Below the pieces are notes generated by a model. That model was not told where the DNA came from, did not search any database, and worked only from the letters and a program-made list of their open reading frames with translations. A program made the translations under genes and the position numbers. 64,000 nucleotides of DNA from CAIXSC01 sp046349915 (GTDB lineage: Bacteria > Planctomycetota > Planctomycetia > Pirellulales > Pirellulaceae): positions 744,001 to 808,000 of the forward strand of contig JAXMBL010000003.1 in assembly GCA_046349915.1 (NCBI GenBank). The letters run 5' to 3'. Below, one piece after another: positions 19,007-28,111 of the stretch (position 1 is its first letter; the number at the start of each line of letters is the position of its first letter).

Positions 19007-19098
19007 GGTCGAGGGAAGCGTCGGAATTCAAACGTTGTGGGCCCACGAACGCCGTCTCGAAAGCGGGCCTGAAGCTGCGAGCGAAAGAAAAGACGCAC

Positions 19099-19440
19099 TC
19101 AGAGCGAGATTCCAGCCCGAGCGGCTCGTTCTTTGAGACCCCGTTCGAAGAATGGGTAAGGGTATGGTTGTTTACGCTTGGCCCATAAGTAAGTGCTCTG
19201 AACCAACTCGATCGACAGTTGGTTGGCCTTCACTTTCTGCACCACCGAACTGATGAACGCGAACTCCTCGGGGCGTCGAGCTTTCAAGCCGCTCTTGAGT
19301 TGTTGTTCGAGATCGGCGCTGGTGACGCCGGGCGTAGGCGTGGGAGTTCCAGGCGTTTCCTCGGCCGATTCCGCCACCACGATCCCGGCAGTCAAGGCGA
19401 TGAACAGGGCCAACCACTTGAGCCAGTTGCGACGTTCCAT
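19099..19440 (-). CDS. Small secreted protein, unknown function
   Basis: A 113-residue protein with the signal peptide NWLKWLALFIALTAGIVVAESA, a Pro/Thr-rich linker (~28-38) and a helical domain (~40-113) with ARRPEEFAFISSVVQKVKAN. The ATG is preceded by a purine-rich site (gggagcaatgac). It is transcribed towards purK (convergent). I do not recognise the family; a short helical domain of this type is seen in many planctomycete proteins. No regulatory clues. Confidence 0.6.
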   Translation of the reverse strand: MERRNWLKWLALFIALTAGIVVAESAEETPGTPTPTPGVTSADLEQQLKSGLKARRPEEFAFISSVVQKVKANQLSIELVQSTYLWAKRKQPYPYPFFERGLKERAARAGISL

Positions 19441-19543
19441 GTCATTGCTCCCGATCGCTTCACCGCGAATCCATGCACAAACCAGTTTTGGCTTGTAAAC
19501 GAATCAGCTCGATTCGGGCAAGACCGATTCTCTGCCGGAGTGT

Positions 19544-20030
19544 CGACCACGAATAAAACGAATCGCACGAATGAGTGGTCGGGGGAGTGTTCGTGGTGGG
19601 CAAGCGGCCGTGGTTGCCTGCGAGGGGGATGGTCCAAGCAAATGCGACAAGGTCAAGTCAATTTCTCCTTCAATCTGGATTCGTGGGATTCGTGCGATTC
19701 GTGGTCCCCCACCTTCTGTGTCGCGCTGCCGCGAACTCAACCGCGAACCCAGCGGAAGTGATTCGACCACGAATCCAACGAATCGCACGAATGAGTGGTC
19801 GGGAGAGTGTTCGTGGTGAGCAAGCGGCCGTGATTGCCTGCAAGGGGAATGGTCCAAGCAAATGCGACAACGGCCAGCCCATTCCTCCTCCAGTTTGGAT
19901 TCGTGGGATTCGTGCGATTCGTGGTCCCCCACCTTCCGTGTCGCGCTGCCGCGAACTCAACCACTCATCTGACGAATCATACGAATGGGGGGCCGGACCA
20001 AGGTTCGTGGTGGGCGACCAGCCGTGGCTG
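19544..20030. repeat. Tandem 220-bp repeat, two full copies and a partial third
   Basis: Copy 1 starts at 19544 and copy 2 at 19764, both opening with CGACCACGAAT, so the unit is exactly 220 bp; a partial third copy begins near 19970. Inside each unit the words CGAATC and GATTCG alternate on the two strands (ACGAATCGCACGAAT on one side, ATTCGTGCGATTCGTGG on the other), so each copy can fold on itself. Copies differ by scattered substitutions. The block sits between the small secreted gene and dihydroorotase; short frames within it are repeat translations, not genes. Confidence 0.85.
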
Positions 20031-20032
20031 CT

Positions 20033-21367
20033 TTAGTGGTTTGTCGCCCAGTAACCGCCTCGTTGGTGGTCGTACCGAACTTCCTCGCCGCGGCACTGCG
20101 AGTCGATCACGCCATCGCGGAAGACTTCGCGGCCGAGCACCCAGGTTCTGACGGGCCAGCCGGTCAGCGTCTCGCCATCCCAAGGGCTCCATTTGCACTT
20201 GGTCTCTTGTTCGGCGTTATGAATGGTGGCTGATTTGTGGGGATCGACCAGGACGAGGTCGGCGTCGTAACCCTCCTCAATGCGGCCTTTGCCCACGATG
20301 TCCCACACTCGAGCGGGCGCGTCGCACATCCAGTGGACGACTTGAGCCAGCGAGCAGCGACCTCGTTGCACTTGGTCGAGCAGGAGCGCGAGTGAGTTTT
20401 CGACGGCGGGTAAGCCGGAGGGCGAGGCAGGGTAGGGTTTCGCCTTTTCTTCCAAGGTATGCGGAGCGTGGTCGGTGGCGACGACTTGAATGCGGCCGTC
20501 GAGCAATGCTTGCCAAAGTGCGTCGTTGTCCTCGCGGTTCTTGATCGAAGGGTTCATTTGGATCAGCGAGCCGAGACGAGCGTAATCTTCGACATGGAAG
20601 AAAAGATGGTGCGGGCAAGCTTCGGCGGTGATCAGACCTCGATGGTCGCTCAACAGATTGGTTTCGGCCCCCGTCGACACATGCAGGACGTGAAAACGGT
20701 GACGATGTCGGTAGGCCAAATCGAGTGCGCGTCGAGTGGCGATGAGGGCGGCGGCATGGTCGCGAATTCGCGAGTGTACGGCGTAATCGGTTTCGCCGGC
20801 GAAACGCTGAGCATTCGCTCGCACGGTGGCTTCGTCTTCGCAGTGAGCGGTGATGGGGAGAGTGGTCTCGGCGAAAATCCGCTCCAACGCAGCTTGTTCA
20901 TCGACCAGCAAGTCGCCGGTGCTGGAGCCGATGAAAATCTTGATGCCGGGAGTCCTTTCGGCGGCAATCAGTTCATCGATGTTGTGTGGAGTCGCGCCGA
21001 TGTAGAAGCCATAATTGACCAGCGACTTGGTGGACGCCATGGCGAGTTTTTCATGGAGTCGTTCGCACGAAGTCGTGGTGGGCTTCGTGTTGGGCATCTC
21101 CAGGAAGGTCGTGACTCCTCCCTTGGCGCAAGCTCGAGTGGCCGTGGTGAGATCCTCTTTGTGCGTCAAGCCGGGTTCGCGAAAGTGAACCTGATCATCG
21201 ATGACGCCGGGGAGCAACCACAGGCCGGCCGCCGACACGACTTCATCGGCTGTGGTGTGAATGGCAGGGTCGATCGCCGCAATGCGGCGACCTTCGACCA
21301 GGACCGAAGTCACTTGCGGGCCAGTCGGGAGTGCGACCAGAGCGTTGCGGATCAGTAGTTTGTTCAT
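20033..21367 (-). CDS. pyrC: Dihydroorotase (class I, DDQVHFREPG type)
   Basis: A 444-residue amidohydrolase of dihydroorotase/allantoinase type. Motifs are LPGVIDDQVHFREPGLTHKED, FLEMPNTKPTT, TAHCEDEATV, FHVLHVSTGAE and the final ATDHAPHTLEEK with the catalytic Asp. The usual DxHxH metal pair reads DDQVH, so the first His is Gln; this variant is known in Bacteroidetes-type dihydroorotases. The enzyme closes carbamoyl-aspartate to dihydroorotate in pyrimidine synthesis. Allantoinase remains possible, but no purine-degradation genes are nearby. It stands alone, 18 bases upstream of the ICMT-like gene on the same strand in map terms. Confidence 0.8.
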   Translation of the reverse strand: MNKLLIRNALVALPTGPQVTSVLVEGRRIAAIDPAIHTTADEVVSAAGLWLLPGVIDDQVHFREPGLTHKEDLTTATRACAKGGVTTFLEMPNTKPTTTSCERLHEKLAMASTKSLVNYGFYIGATPHNIDELIAAERTPGIKIFIGSSTGDLLVDEQAALERIFAETTLPITAHCEDEATVRANAQRFAGETDYAVHSRIRDHAAALIATRRALDLAYRHRHRFHVLHVSTGAETNLLSDHRGLITAEACPHHLFFHVEDYARLGSLIQMNPSIKNREDNDALWQALLDGRIQVVATDHAPHTLEEKAKPYPASPSGLPAVENSLALLLDQVQRGRCSLAQVVHWMCDAPARVWDIVGKGRIEEGYDADLVLVDPHKSATIHNAEQETKCKWSPWDGETLTGWPVRTWVLGREVFRDGVIDSQCRGEEVRYDHQRGGYWATNH

Positions 21368-21385
21368 GCCCCTATTGTGACTTGA

Positions 21386-22021
21386 CTAGGGCAGTGTCAT
21401 CCAGTGGGGCCACCAAGCTTCCAGGCGGGCTTGGGCGATCCAATGAGCCGCCAGGGGGAGCGTGCACCACCGCAGCATGCGAAACAGTTCGGCTCGCATG
21501 CCGCTTAAGTTGACCGAAATGGTCTCTGGCGACGAGTAAGCGCTGAAGTTTGGTAGGAACCGCGGGGTTCGCTCTTGATACTTACGATAGGCCTCGCCAT
21601 AGATCTCGACCAGGCGTTTTTCTTCACGCGGCAGAGTGATGCCCAGATACACGACGGCGGCGAACAACAGGCCGACAAGAAGCGAGACGCTTTGCAGGAA
21701 CGCGGCGAACGACAGGCCTAGGAGGAAAGTGCCGAAGTATAGCGGGTGTCGAACCATGGCGTACGGACCCTGGGAGATAATCTGTTGGTCCTTGCGGCCG
21801 CTGATGTAGAGGGTGCCCCACCAGCGGAAAATGGCGCCCGCCAGAAACAATGCCCACCCAGCCGCCTCACAGGCGAACTCGCCCCAAAATCCCAGCGGCC
21901 ACGCCGGCGACGAGAACAACGTCACAACGATGACCGGCGAGAGGACAATGAGCGAAATCCAATTTCGTGACCGCCAAAGGAAGGTGCGTGGCTTAAGACC
22001 CAGTGCGGTTGCCGCTGTCAT
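21386..22021 (-). CDS. Isoprenylcysteine carboxyl methyltransferase-like membrane protein
   Basis: A 211-residue membrane protein; the ATG at 22021 has a caggag site eight bases upstream, and the frame also allows a GTG at 22054. Four to five hydrophobic segments are present. The conserved ICMT/PEMT block is QGPYAMVRHPLYFGTFLLG followed by LPREEKRLVEIYGEAYRKYQERTPRFLP, which binds S-adenosylmethionine. Bacterial members methylate unknown small or lipid substrates. It directly precedes dihydroorotase with an 18-base gap, so the two may be co-transcribed. Confidence 0.8.
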   Translation of the reverse strand: MTAATALGLKPRTFLWRSRNWISLIVLSPVIVVTLFSSPAWPLGFWGEFACEAAGWALFLAGAIFRWWGTLYISGRKDQQIISQGPYAMVRHPLYFGTFLLGLSFAAFLQSVSLLVGLLFAAVVYLGITLPREEKRLVEIYGEAYRKYQERTPRFLPNFSAYSSPETISVNLSGMRAELFRMLRWCTLPLAAHWIAQARLEAWWPHWMTLP

Positions 22022-22140
22022 CTGTCGACTCTCCTGATCCAATCCGCTACCCACGTCTTCCCATGACTTGGGGCCAGCGGCGGGATCGTAGAATGATGCT
22101 GCCGATGGGTCAATGTCGAATGGCGAGCGAGGGCGATTGC

Positions 22141-23667
22141 TCAGTCCAAACGGCGGAATTCGCCCGCATTTTGGGTGGCGAGTCGTTCGAGGAAACTGCC
22201 GAAGGCGGCGTCTTGCGGACCTGCCAAGGTGCCCAAGGTGTGGATGCGTATCCGACGACGTTGGTTCAACTGGCGAATCGACTCCAGCACTCGATCAGGA
22301 AGAGTGATCGCTCCGGCGCTCGGCAAGCCGTCGGACAACATATAGATAACTTCAGGCTCGGGCGACATCTGAATTGCCGTCTGTAGTGCTTCATAGGTCG
22401 CAGTTTTGCCGTGAGGTCGTTGAGCTCGCACGAAGGCGGCCGCATGGCTGCGAGTGGCCGGGGTCGCGGGATGAAGGCGTTCTTGCCAAGTCGCGACCTG
22501 TGCTTGAAAGACCACGATATTGAAGAGAGTGCCGTCGGGCAGTTTTTCGAGGGTCTTTACTAGTTCTTGTTGGGCTGCCGCCAAGCGACTGACAGTTCCT
22601 CCCAAGCCCATGCTCTTCGACGCATCGAGTGCGAAGACGATGCGTTGAGCTCGAATGGGCAGGTTGTAGTAATAGACAGGAGCCCCTTGGCGCGAAGCGG
22701 CCGACTCCTGTGGCACGTTGGCTGGCCAGCGGAACTTCGGGCCCTGACTGTCGCACCAGGCTTGCCATGCGGCTGAGTTGGCGCCATGTTTCTCGCCCGA
22801 TATTCGCTCCAGGTGCTCGACCGATTCGGCCAATAGTTCGCCATCAATACGTGCGAGAGTTTGGGCCAGTACGGCGAGCGCCTCGACCCGTTCGATTCGC
22901 CGCAGCGCGTCGATCACGGCTTTGCGGATTCCGGAGGAATTGTCGAAGAGGGGAGAAAGGGCGAGTGATTGGAGCATGGGCACTGACAGGCCGTCTCGTT
23001 CGGTTGCCACCCGATCGAGGGTCCAGAGCAGGGCGTCGATCGCCAGGTGACGGACCACTTCGTCGGATTCGAGTGCCAGTCGGATCAGTTCGGCGGTGGT
23101 CGGTAAGGAGCGTCGATCCGCTACGGCTTCGGCCAAGCGGTGGATGAATTCTGGGGGGGAGCGTCGAGCGGTACGCAATTCTTGCCGCAGAGTTTCCAGC
23201 AGGAACGAATCTAACGAAGAGACGCCGCGGGAAGCGGCTAACGACGCAAAAGCCGCGTCCCGCAGTTGGGGCGAGCGATCACGGAGACCGTATTGCACGA
23301 TGAGACGGACGGCGTCGACGTCCTGATAACGAGCTAAGTCCTTAATGCAGGCCAATCTTTGGTCAGAGCCTCGCGACCGTAAGTCATTCTGCATCCTTAG
23401 TTTGACGTTGTCGGTCAACGTTTCGCCAAGCTTGGACTCGGCTGGCGAGCTCGCGGGCGGGATGGTTTTCGACGTCGTCGGAACTTGTCCGAAAACCGGG
23501 CAGGAGGCTGTGACGCAGACGGCGAGCGAGGCGACTATCAGGCGAGAGTGGGTGAATAAGCCAAAGGGTGAGTTGCGTCTGCCTATCCGCAGAGGGGGGC
23601 TTGGAGGAGACGAGCCCCCTCGACGAACGGCGAATCTTGCTGGAGGATACTCGACTCGCCCGTTCAT
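22141..23667 (-). CDS. Exported HEAT-repeat / von Willebrand A protein
   Basis: A 508-residue protein with a late signal peptide (~38-60, SRLIVASLAVCVTASCPVFG). Residues ~85-290 are helical HEAT-type repeats (ARYQDVDAVRLIVQYGLRD, DEVVRHLAIDALLWTLD). From about 340 there is a VWA domain with an intact MIDAS motif DASKS at 348-352 in IVFALDASKSMGLGG. The tail LQTAIQMSPEPEVIYMLSDGLPS carries the later MIDAS Asp. It is likely a periplasmic or surface scaffold that binds partners through a metal. It is divergent from the DUF1598 gene across a 212-base spacer. Confidence 0.8.
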   Translation of the reverse strand: MNGRVEYPPARFAVRRGGSSPPSPPLRIGRRNSPFGLFTHSRLIVASLAVCVTASCPVFGQVPTTSKTIPPASSPAESKLGETLTDNVKLRMQNDLRSRGSDQRLACIKDLARYQDVDAVRLIVQYGLRDRSPQLRDAAFASLAASRGVSSLDSFLLETLRQELRTARRSPPEFIHRLAEAVADRRSLPTTAELIRLALESDEVVRHLAIDALLWTLDRVATERDGLSVPMLQSLALSPLFDNSSGIRKAVIDALRRIERVEALAVLAQTLARIDGELLAESVEHLERISGEKHGANSAAWQAWCDSQGPKFRWPANVPQESAASRQGAPVYYYNLPIRAQRIVFALDASKSMGLGGTVSRLAAAQQELVKTLEKLPDGTLFNIVVFQAQVATWQERLHPATPATRSHAAAFVRAQRPHGKTATYEALQTAIQMSPEPEVIYMLSDGLPSAGAITLPDRVLESIRQLNQRRRIRIHTLGTLAGPQDAAFGSFLERLATQNAGEFRRLD

Positions 23668-23879
23668 AACGATTGTCCTGGGGGACTAACAACGCGAAAC
23701 GGCCGTTTTATGGCGGTGCGCGCACGGCGGAGTATAGTTGTCGTGTGCGCGGCGTGCCAACGCGAGAATTCCGACCAGGGTTGAGGGAATTTTCTTGACC
23801 AGCCCGCCAGGTTTGAGCATTCTAAACCCAACCTCGCGCGCGACGTACCGTCGCCAGGGATCCAGGGAGTAACTGCCGC

Positions 23880-25661
23880 ATGTTGACGCGATCGAACATT
23901 CAATGGGGAAGATGGGTGAGTCTGTGTGTGGCGGCGATTTGCGCCGTCAACACGTTGGCTTGCCGGAATCAGGCCGGGGCCGACGAACCGGCCGATGTGG
24001 AAAAGCGAGTGGCAGCCCATATCGCAGCGGGCGAATTCGGCCCAGCTCGAGCGCTGGCCCAAGTCCTTCCAGCAGACCAGCAGAATGGTCTGATGGCCCA
24101 ACTGGCGGCCGCTCAGCTGCGAGCGGGTGCTCGGAATGGCTTTGCGAACACGTTCCGAGGAATCGGGAACGACCAGGTTCGGACCGGTTTCATGCCGGGC
24201 GCCGGGGGGAATGGCGGCTTTGCCGGCGGCCAGTCTTTCTTTGGCCCGCCAGGCGGACAAGGCGGTGCGGCCATGGCCGACTTCCAGCCGCTGATGGATT
24301 TGATTCAAAACACCACCGGTACGCCAGCTCCTGGTTGGACCGATGACGGTGGAGTGGGGACCGTCGAGCAGTTCCCGCAAGGTGTGTTGGTGGATGCGAA
24401 GGGTTTGCTCCAAAAGGGGCTCGCACGATCCGCGGGCGCTTCATTGACCAAGGTGCGCGAAGCGTCTTTGGTCTCGAACGGCAACCGCGATGTCCTGAAG
24501 TCGTCGACGCTGCGCAAGGTCTCGCTCACGCGGCTCGAACGCGAAGTTCAACTCCGTCGCTTGATGGGCCAAAGTCCTGACGAAGCAATGCAAGCACTCG
24601 CCGGACTCCAACGTATTCAGTACGTGTTGGTCTACCCAGAGACTGGGGACATCGTGATCGCGGGGCCCGCGGGCGAGTGGACGAAGGACGTCGAAGGACG
24701 AACCGTCAGCGTCGAAAAGGGAAGGCCCGTCGTGCAGCTCGACGATCTGATCGTCGCTCTGCAAAGCGTCCAGGATGGGGAAGGCGTTTTTGGTTGCTCG
24801 ATCAACCCTCGCAACGAAAACTTGGTTCGAGCGAAGGAGTTCTTGGAAGAGTCGAGCAAGCGGCCGCTCAAGGCGGGCCAACGCGAAGCTTGGGTCGCTC
24901 AGTTGCGTGACCTAGTTGGAGTTCAGGACATTTCGGTCTTCGGCATCGATCCTCGCACTCGAGCCGCTCGCGTGCTCGTCGAGGCCGACTACCGCATGAA
25001 GCTCGTTGGCATGGGGTTGGAAGAAGGTGTTCTCGGCGTTACCAGCTATCTCGATTCGCTGCAAGCGAACAAGGATGGAGCGGTTCCGCCGATGGATGTG
25101 TTGCGTTGGTGGTTCGCGGTCAATTACGACGCCGTCCAAGCCACGGAGGCTCATGACGCCTTCGAATTGCGTGGCCAAGGCGTGAAGGTGATGAGCGAGA
25201 ACGAATTGTTGACGGAACGTGGCGACCGAGTTCACACGGGCAAGGCCGATCACCTTAATCGCCAGTTCACCGAGAGCTTCACCAAGAACTTCCCGGCGTT
25301 AGCCGCCAAGTATCCTGTGTACGCGGAACTGCAGAACATCTTCGACTTGGCGTTGGTTGCTGCTCTGATCAAGGCACAGGATCTGCCCAGTCAAACCGGC
25401 TGGCACATGACCTACTTTGGCGATCCCCAGCGTTGCTCGCCCGAACTGGGCGTTGCGCCTCGCGAAGTGGAATCGATTGTCAATCACCGAGTGATCAACC
25501 GCACGCAAGTGGTGGTTGGCGTTAGTGGCGGCGTTTCGGTGGATGTCCGCGGACTGGTCGCCAGCGACCGTTTGAAAGTTGACACCTACGGTAAGCTGCA
25601 AGCCAACCGAGCTGGATCGAAGCCCAAGACGTTGGCTGCGGACGCCTGGTGGTGGGACTAA
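23880..25661 (+). CDS. DUF1598-type exported planctomycete protein
   Basis: A 593-residue protein with signal WVSLCVAAICAVNTLAC; the Cys could be a lipobox. A Gly-rich part (~100-130) is followed by a conserved core with LRRLMGQSPDEAMQALAGLQRIQYVLVYPETGDIVIAGPAGEW, then CSINPRNENL, DPRTRAARVLVEADYRMKLVGMGLE and WWFAVNYDAVQATEAHDAFELRG. I recognise this as the DUF1598-type family largely confined to planctomycetes; the function is unknown. Predicted location is the periplasm or outer surface. REP-type repeats begin 45 bases after the stop. Confidence 0.75.
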   Translation: MLTRSNIQWGRWVSLCVAAICAVNTLACRNQAGADEPADVEKRVAAHIAAGEFGPARALAQVLPADQQNGLMAQLAAAQLRAGARNGFANTFRGIGNDQVRTGFMPGAGGNGGFAGGQSFFGPPGGQGGAAMADFQPLMDLIQNTTGTPAPGWTDDGGVGTVEQFPQGVLVDAKGLLQKGLARSAGASLTKVREASLVSNGNRDVLKSSTLRKVSLTRLEREVQLRRLMGQSPDEAMQALAGLQRIQYVLVYPETGDIVIAGPAGEWTKDVEGRTVSVEKGRPVVQLDDLIVALQSVQDGEGVFGCSINPRNENLVRAKEFLEESSKRPLKAGQREAWVAQLRDLVGVQDISVFGIDPRTRAARVLVEADYRMKLVGMGLEEGVLGVTSYLDSLQANKDGAVPPMDVLRWWFAVNYDAVQATEAHDAFELRGQGVKVMSENELLTERGDRVHTGKADHLNRQFTESFTKNFPALAAKYPVYAELQNIFDLALVAALIKAQDLPSQTGWHMTYFGDPQRCSPELGVAPREVESIVNHRVINRTQVVVGVSGGVSVDVRGLVASDRLKVDTYGKLQANRAGSKPKTLAADAWWWD

Positions 25662-25705
25662 CTCCTGGCGAGAAACTGGTCGACAATTGATTCGACCTCA
25701 ATGTA

Positions 25706-25901
25706 CGACGGACTTCCAGTCCGTCGATTCGCTCTAAAGTACGACGGACTTCTAGTCCGTCGAGTGGCCACGGGCGCTCGCCGGCCACGCGGCTGACCGC
25801 TCGCGAAGCGAGCGGGCTACGACTGTACGACGGACTTCTAGTCCGTCGAGCGGCGATGGGCGCTCGTCGGCCACGCGGCTGACCGCTCGCGAAGCGAGCG
25901 G
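25706..25901. repeat. Composite palindromic repeats, families B and C
   Basis: Family B is GACGGACT-TCC-AGTCCGTC (loop TCC or TCT, flanked by one more C/G pair): copies at 25706-25726, 25742-25762 and 25828-25848. Family C is CCGCTCGC-GAA-GCGAGCGG at 25797-25815 and 25883-25901. The order is B, B, linker, C, B, linker, C, with the linker gcgctcg-cggccacgcggctga nearly constant. The last C copy ends two bases before the stop codon of the minus-strand gene at 25903. Confidence 0.9.
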
Positions 25902-25902
25902 G

Positions 25903-26502
25903 CTACGACTGTCGCTTCCGGAAGATAAGCGACGAGACGACGTAGATCATTGCGCCGGTTAAAGTCCCAAACTTGAGCGCAGTGCAGGCCGAGGCTGCAA
26001 GTGCGAGTGAGTCGGAGACCTGCGCCGAGTCGAGATAAGTAGTTAGGAGCAAAGCATGGAGGGCGTTCTCGCCAATATCAGCGCTCGCGCCGACGATTGT
26101 GCCCCAGAACGCAAGCGACTCAAACTTGGAACAGCATGGACTCGTTGGCTCGTGACGTTTTCGAGTCCAGGCGATCCAGCCGACGAGAGTGAACGCGTAG
26201 CTAGCGATGAGTGGCAGATCGAGTAGCAGACTTAGCCTCGCCGCTTGAATTCCCTGAATTCCCCATTCTTCCAGGACTCGAGTTGCCTGCTCGCTATTCC
26301 AAGATTTTTGTAGTTGGACGATATCGAGACGAGCGGGAAGCTGCCATAGAGCTGTAGGAAGCCAGTATTGCACGCCAAAGAAAGCGAACGTGGCTGCGAG
26401 TGTAATGAAACGGCAGTTTGCGAGCCGTGACCGAGTCGATTTTGCGGCGAGAGGAGTCGCAGGATCGGGGGGAACGAATTGGGGCAGGCTAGGGGCGTTC
26501 AT
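25903..26502 (-). CDS. Small multi-pass membrane protein, unknown function
   Basis: A 199-residue protein from the ATG at 26502; the frame is open to 26745, but that part overlaps the neighbouring gene start. Five hydrophobic segments appear, near FITLAATFAFFGVQYWLP, LDLPLIASYAFTLVGWIAW, FWGTIVGASADIGENALHALLL, SLALAASACTALKFG and GAMIYVVSSLIF. The acidic patch ADIGENALH inside a segment could be functional. I do not recognise the family. It is transcribed divergently from the glycosyltransferase at 26639. Confidence 0.65.
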   Translation of the reverse strand: MNAPSLPQFVPPDPATPLAAKSTRSRLANCRFITLAATFAFFGVQYWLPTALWQLPARLDIVQLQKSWNSEQATRVLEEWGIQGIQAARLSLLLDLPLIASYAFTLVGWIAWTRKRHEPTSPCCSKFESLAFWGTIVGASADIGENALHALLLTTYLDSAQVSDSLALAASACTALKFGTLTGAMIYVVSSLIFRKRQS

Positions 26503-26638
26503 GGGATCTTGGGTAGTTTGACATTGGAGTTCGCGGCCGAATCCGTTACGCTTCTCCATCCGGGATACTGAAATCTGTAAATAATGACAGTCGTGGGTCG
26601 TCATGGACTGGGCGACGGAGAGGGCAAGGACCGCCCCT

Positions 26639-28066
26639 ATGAGTAATCCTAGCAATTCAATGAGCGGGAGTGTTCGAGGCGACTCATGCGATCCGTCTCC
26701 TGAGCGGGCGACTTCCCAGCGGATACTGTTTGATTGCACGGCCACTTTGCGGGATCGCTACGAGACCGGCATTCAGCGAGTGGTGCGTAATCTTGCTCGC
26801 AGCGGGCCCGAAGCAGGGCGGGAATTAGGGATTGAGTGCGAGCCGGTCGTGCATCTCGTGGGAGGCTGGTATTTGCCCACGGCCTCATATCTGTCGCGGA
26901 TTGATTCGTATCGCGGTGAGTTTTTGTCGCCGAGTCCTCAGGGGGTTGCTCGTCGGTTGTTGTTGAGTGGCCGGCGGCGATTGCGGCAAGCGTTGGTGCC
27001 GCGGCCCGTGTTTAACTGGACCATGGACAACTACCGCCGGCTTGCTCGACGATTTCAATGTCATCGTCTCCAGATTAATCCTGGCGATATTTTGCTCTTG
27101 CCCGACGTAGGTTGGGGCGAGCAGAACATGCAACCACTCGCCGCGGCTCGCCGGCAAGGCGCGACGATTGGACTCGTTTCGTATGACCTCATTCCGCTGA
27201 AGTATCCGCAGTATCAAGCTCCGGAGTTCCCTCGAGTTTTCGAGGAGTGGTTGCGAGACACGCTGTCGCAAGTTGATTTTTGCGTGGGTATTTCGCGTGC
27301 GGTGAGCGGCGAATTGCAGGAGTTCATTGAATCCGAAGGGGATCGCTATTCGCACCTACGCGACCGAGTCGGGTGGTTTCCTTTGGGCATGAGCTTGGAC
27401 AAAGCCGATGCGAACATGGAAATTCGTCCCGATTTGCGCGAGTTCTTTGAGCGAGAAAATGCGTCGGCGCCGTTTCTGATCGTCTGCACGCTCGAACCGC
27501 GCAAGAATCATGCTCTGCTGCTGGATGCGTTTGATCAGTTGCGGCGTCTGTGCCCGGAAACGCGTCTCTGTGTGGTGGGACGCGCGGGCTGGCTATGCGA
27601 TGACATGGTCAATCGACTTCGTTCCCATCCCGTCTGGAAGCAACGACTGTTGTGGACCGGGGAACTGAACGACGCGGAACTGGACTATTGTTATCGTCAT
27701 TCTCGTGCATTCGTATTTCCCTCGTTCGCGGAAGGCTTTGGACTGCCGATCGTGGAAGCGTTGCGGTACGGTCTCCCCGTGTTGGCCAGCGATATTCCCG
27801 TACATCGCGAGATTGGCGGCGAGTTTTGTCATTTCTTCGATCCCCATTCGACGGATCAATTGTTGCAACTCATGCTCGCCTGCCTTGGGCGAGCCGCTTT
27901 GCCGACAGTGCGGCCAGCTTGCGAGTTTCGCCCAACCTCATGGGGCGATGCCTCCAGTGCGCTCTGGCGCGAGTGTTTGCGGCTGGCGGAACTCAGTCGA
28001 TCGAGTGGTCGCACCCAGCCGAACGACGCGGGACGTTCCGAGACCGTGAATCGTCGAGTGGCCTGA
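26639..28066 (+). CDS. Glycosyltransferase, GT4-like (group 1)
   Basis: A 475-residue GT-B enzyme; the ATG at 26639 has an aagga site nine bases upstream, whereas the earlier start at 26603 has none. The acceptor-side half begins ILFDCTATLRDRYETGIQRVVRNLA, a start common in rhamnosyl- or mannosyltransferases. The donor half has FLIVCTLEPRKNHALLLDAFDQL and the EX7E motif in SFAEGFGLPIVEALRYGLPVLASDIPVHREIGGE. It probably adds sugars to polysaccharide or glycan precursors at the cytosolic membrane face. The next gene, 45 bases on, is also GT-like. Confidence 0.85.
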   Translation: MSNPSNSMSGSVRGDSCDPSPERATSQRILFDCTATLRDRYETGIQRVVRNLARSGPEAGRELGIECEPVVHLVGGWYLPTASYLSRIDSYRGEFLSPSPQGVARRLLLSGRRRLRQALVPRPVFNWTMDNYRRLARRFQCHRLQINPGDILLLPDVGWGEQNMQPLAAARRQGATIGLVSYDLIPLKYPQYQAPEFPRVFEEWLRDTLSQVDFCVGISRAVSGELQEFIESEGDRYSHLRDRVGWFPLGMSLDKADANMEIRPDLREFFERENASAPFLIVCTLEPRKNHALLLDAFDQLRRLCPETRLCVVGRAGWLCDDMVNRLRSHPVWKQRLLWTGELNDAELDYCYRHSRAFVFPSFAEGFGLPIVEALRYGLPVLASDIPVHREIGGEFCHFFDPHSTDQLLQLMLACLGRAALPTVRPACEFRPTSWGDASSALWRECLRLAELSRSSGRTQPNDAGRSETVNRRVA

Positions 28067-28111
28067 GATGGCGTTCCCTGCCGCGTGCGTGGTGGACCCG
28101 ATGAGATTCGC

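Noticed and set aside
19575..20036. Several overlapping frames in the 220-bp repeat
   Set aside because: They are translations of the repeat in different frames with no ribosome sites or conserved features.
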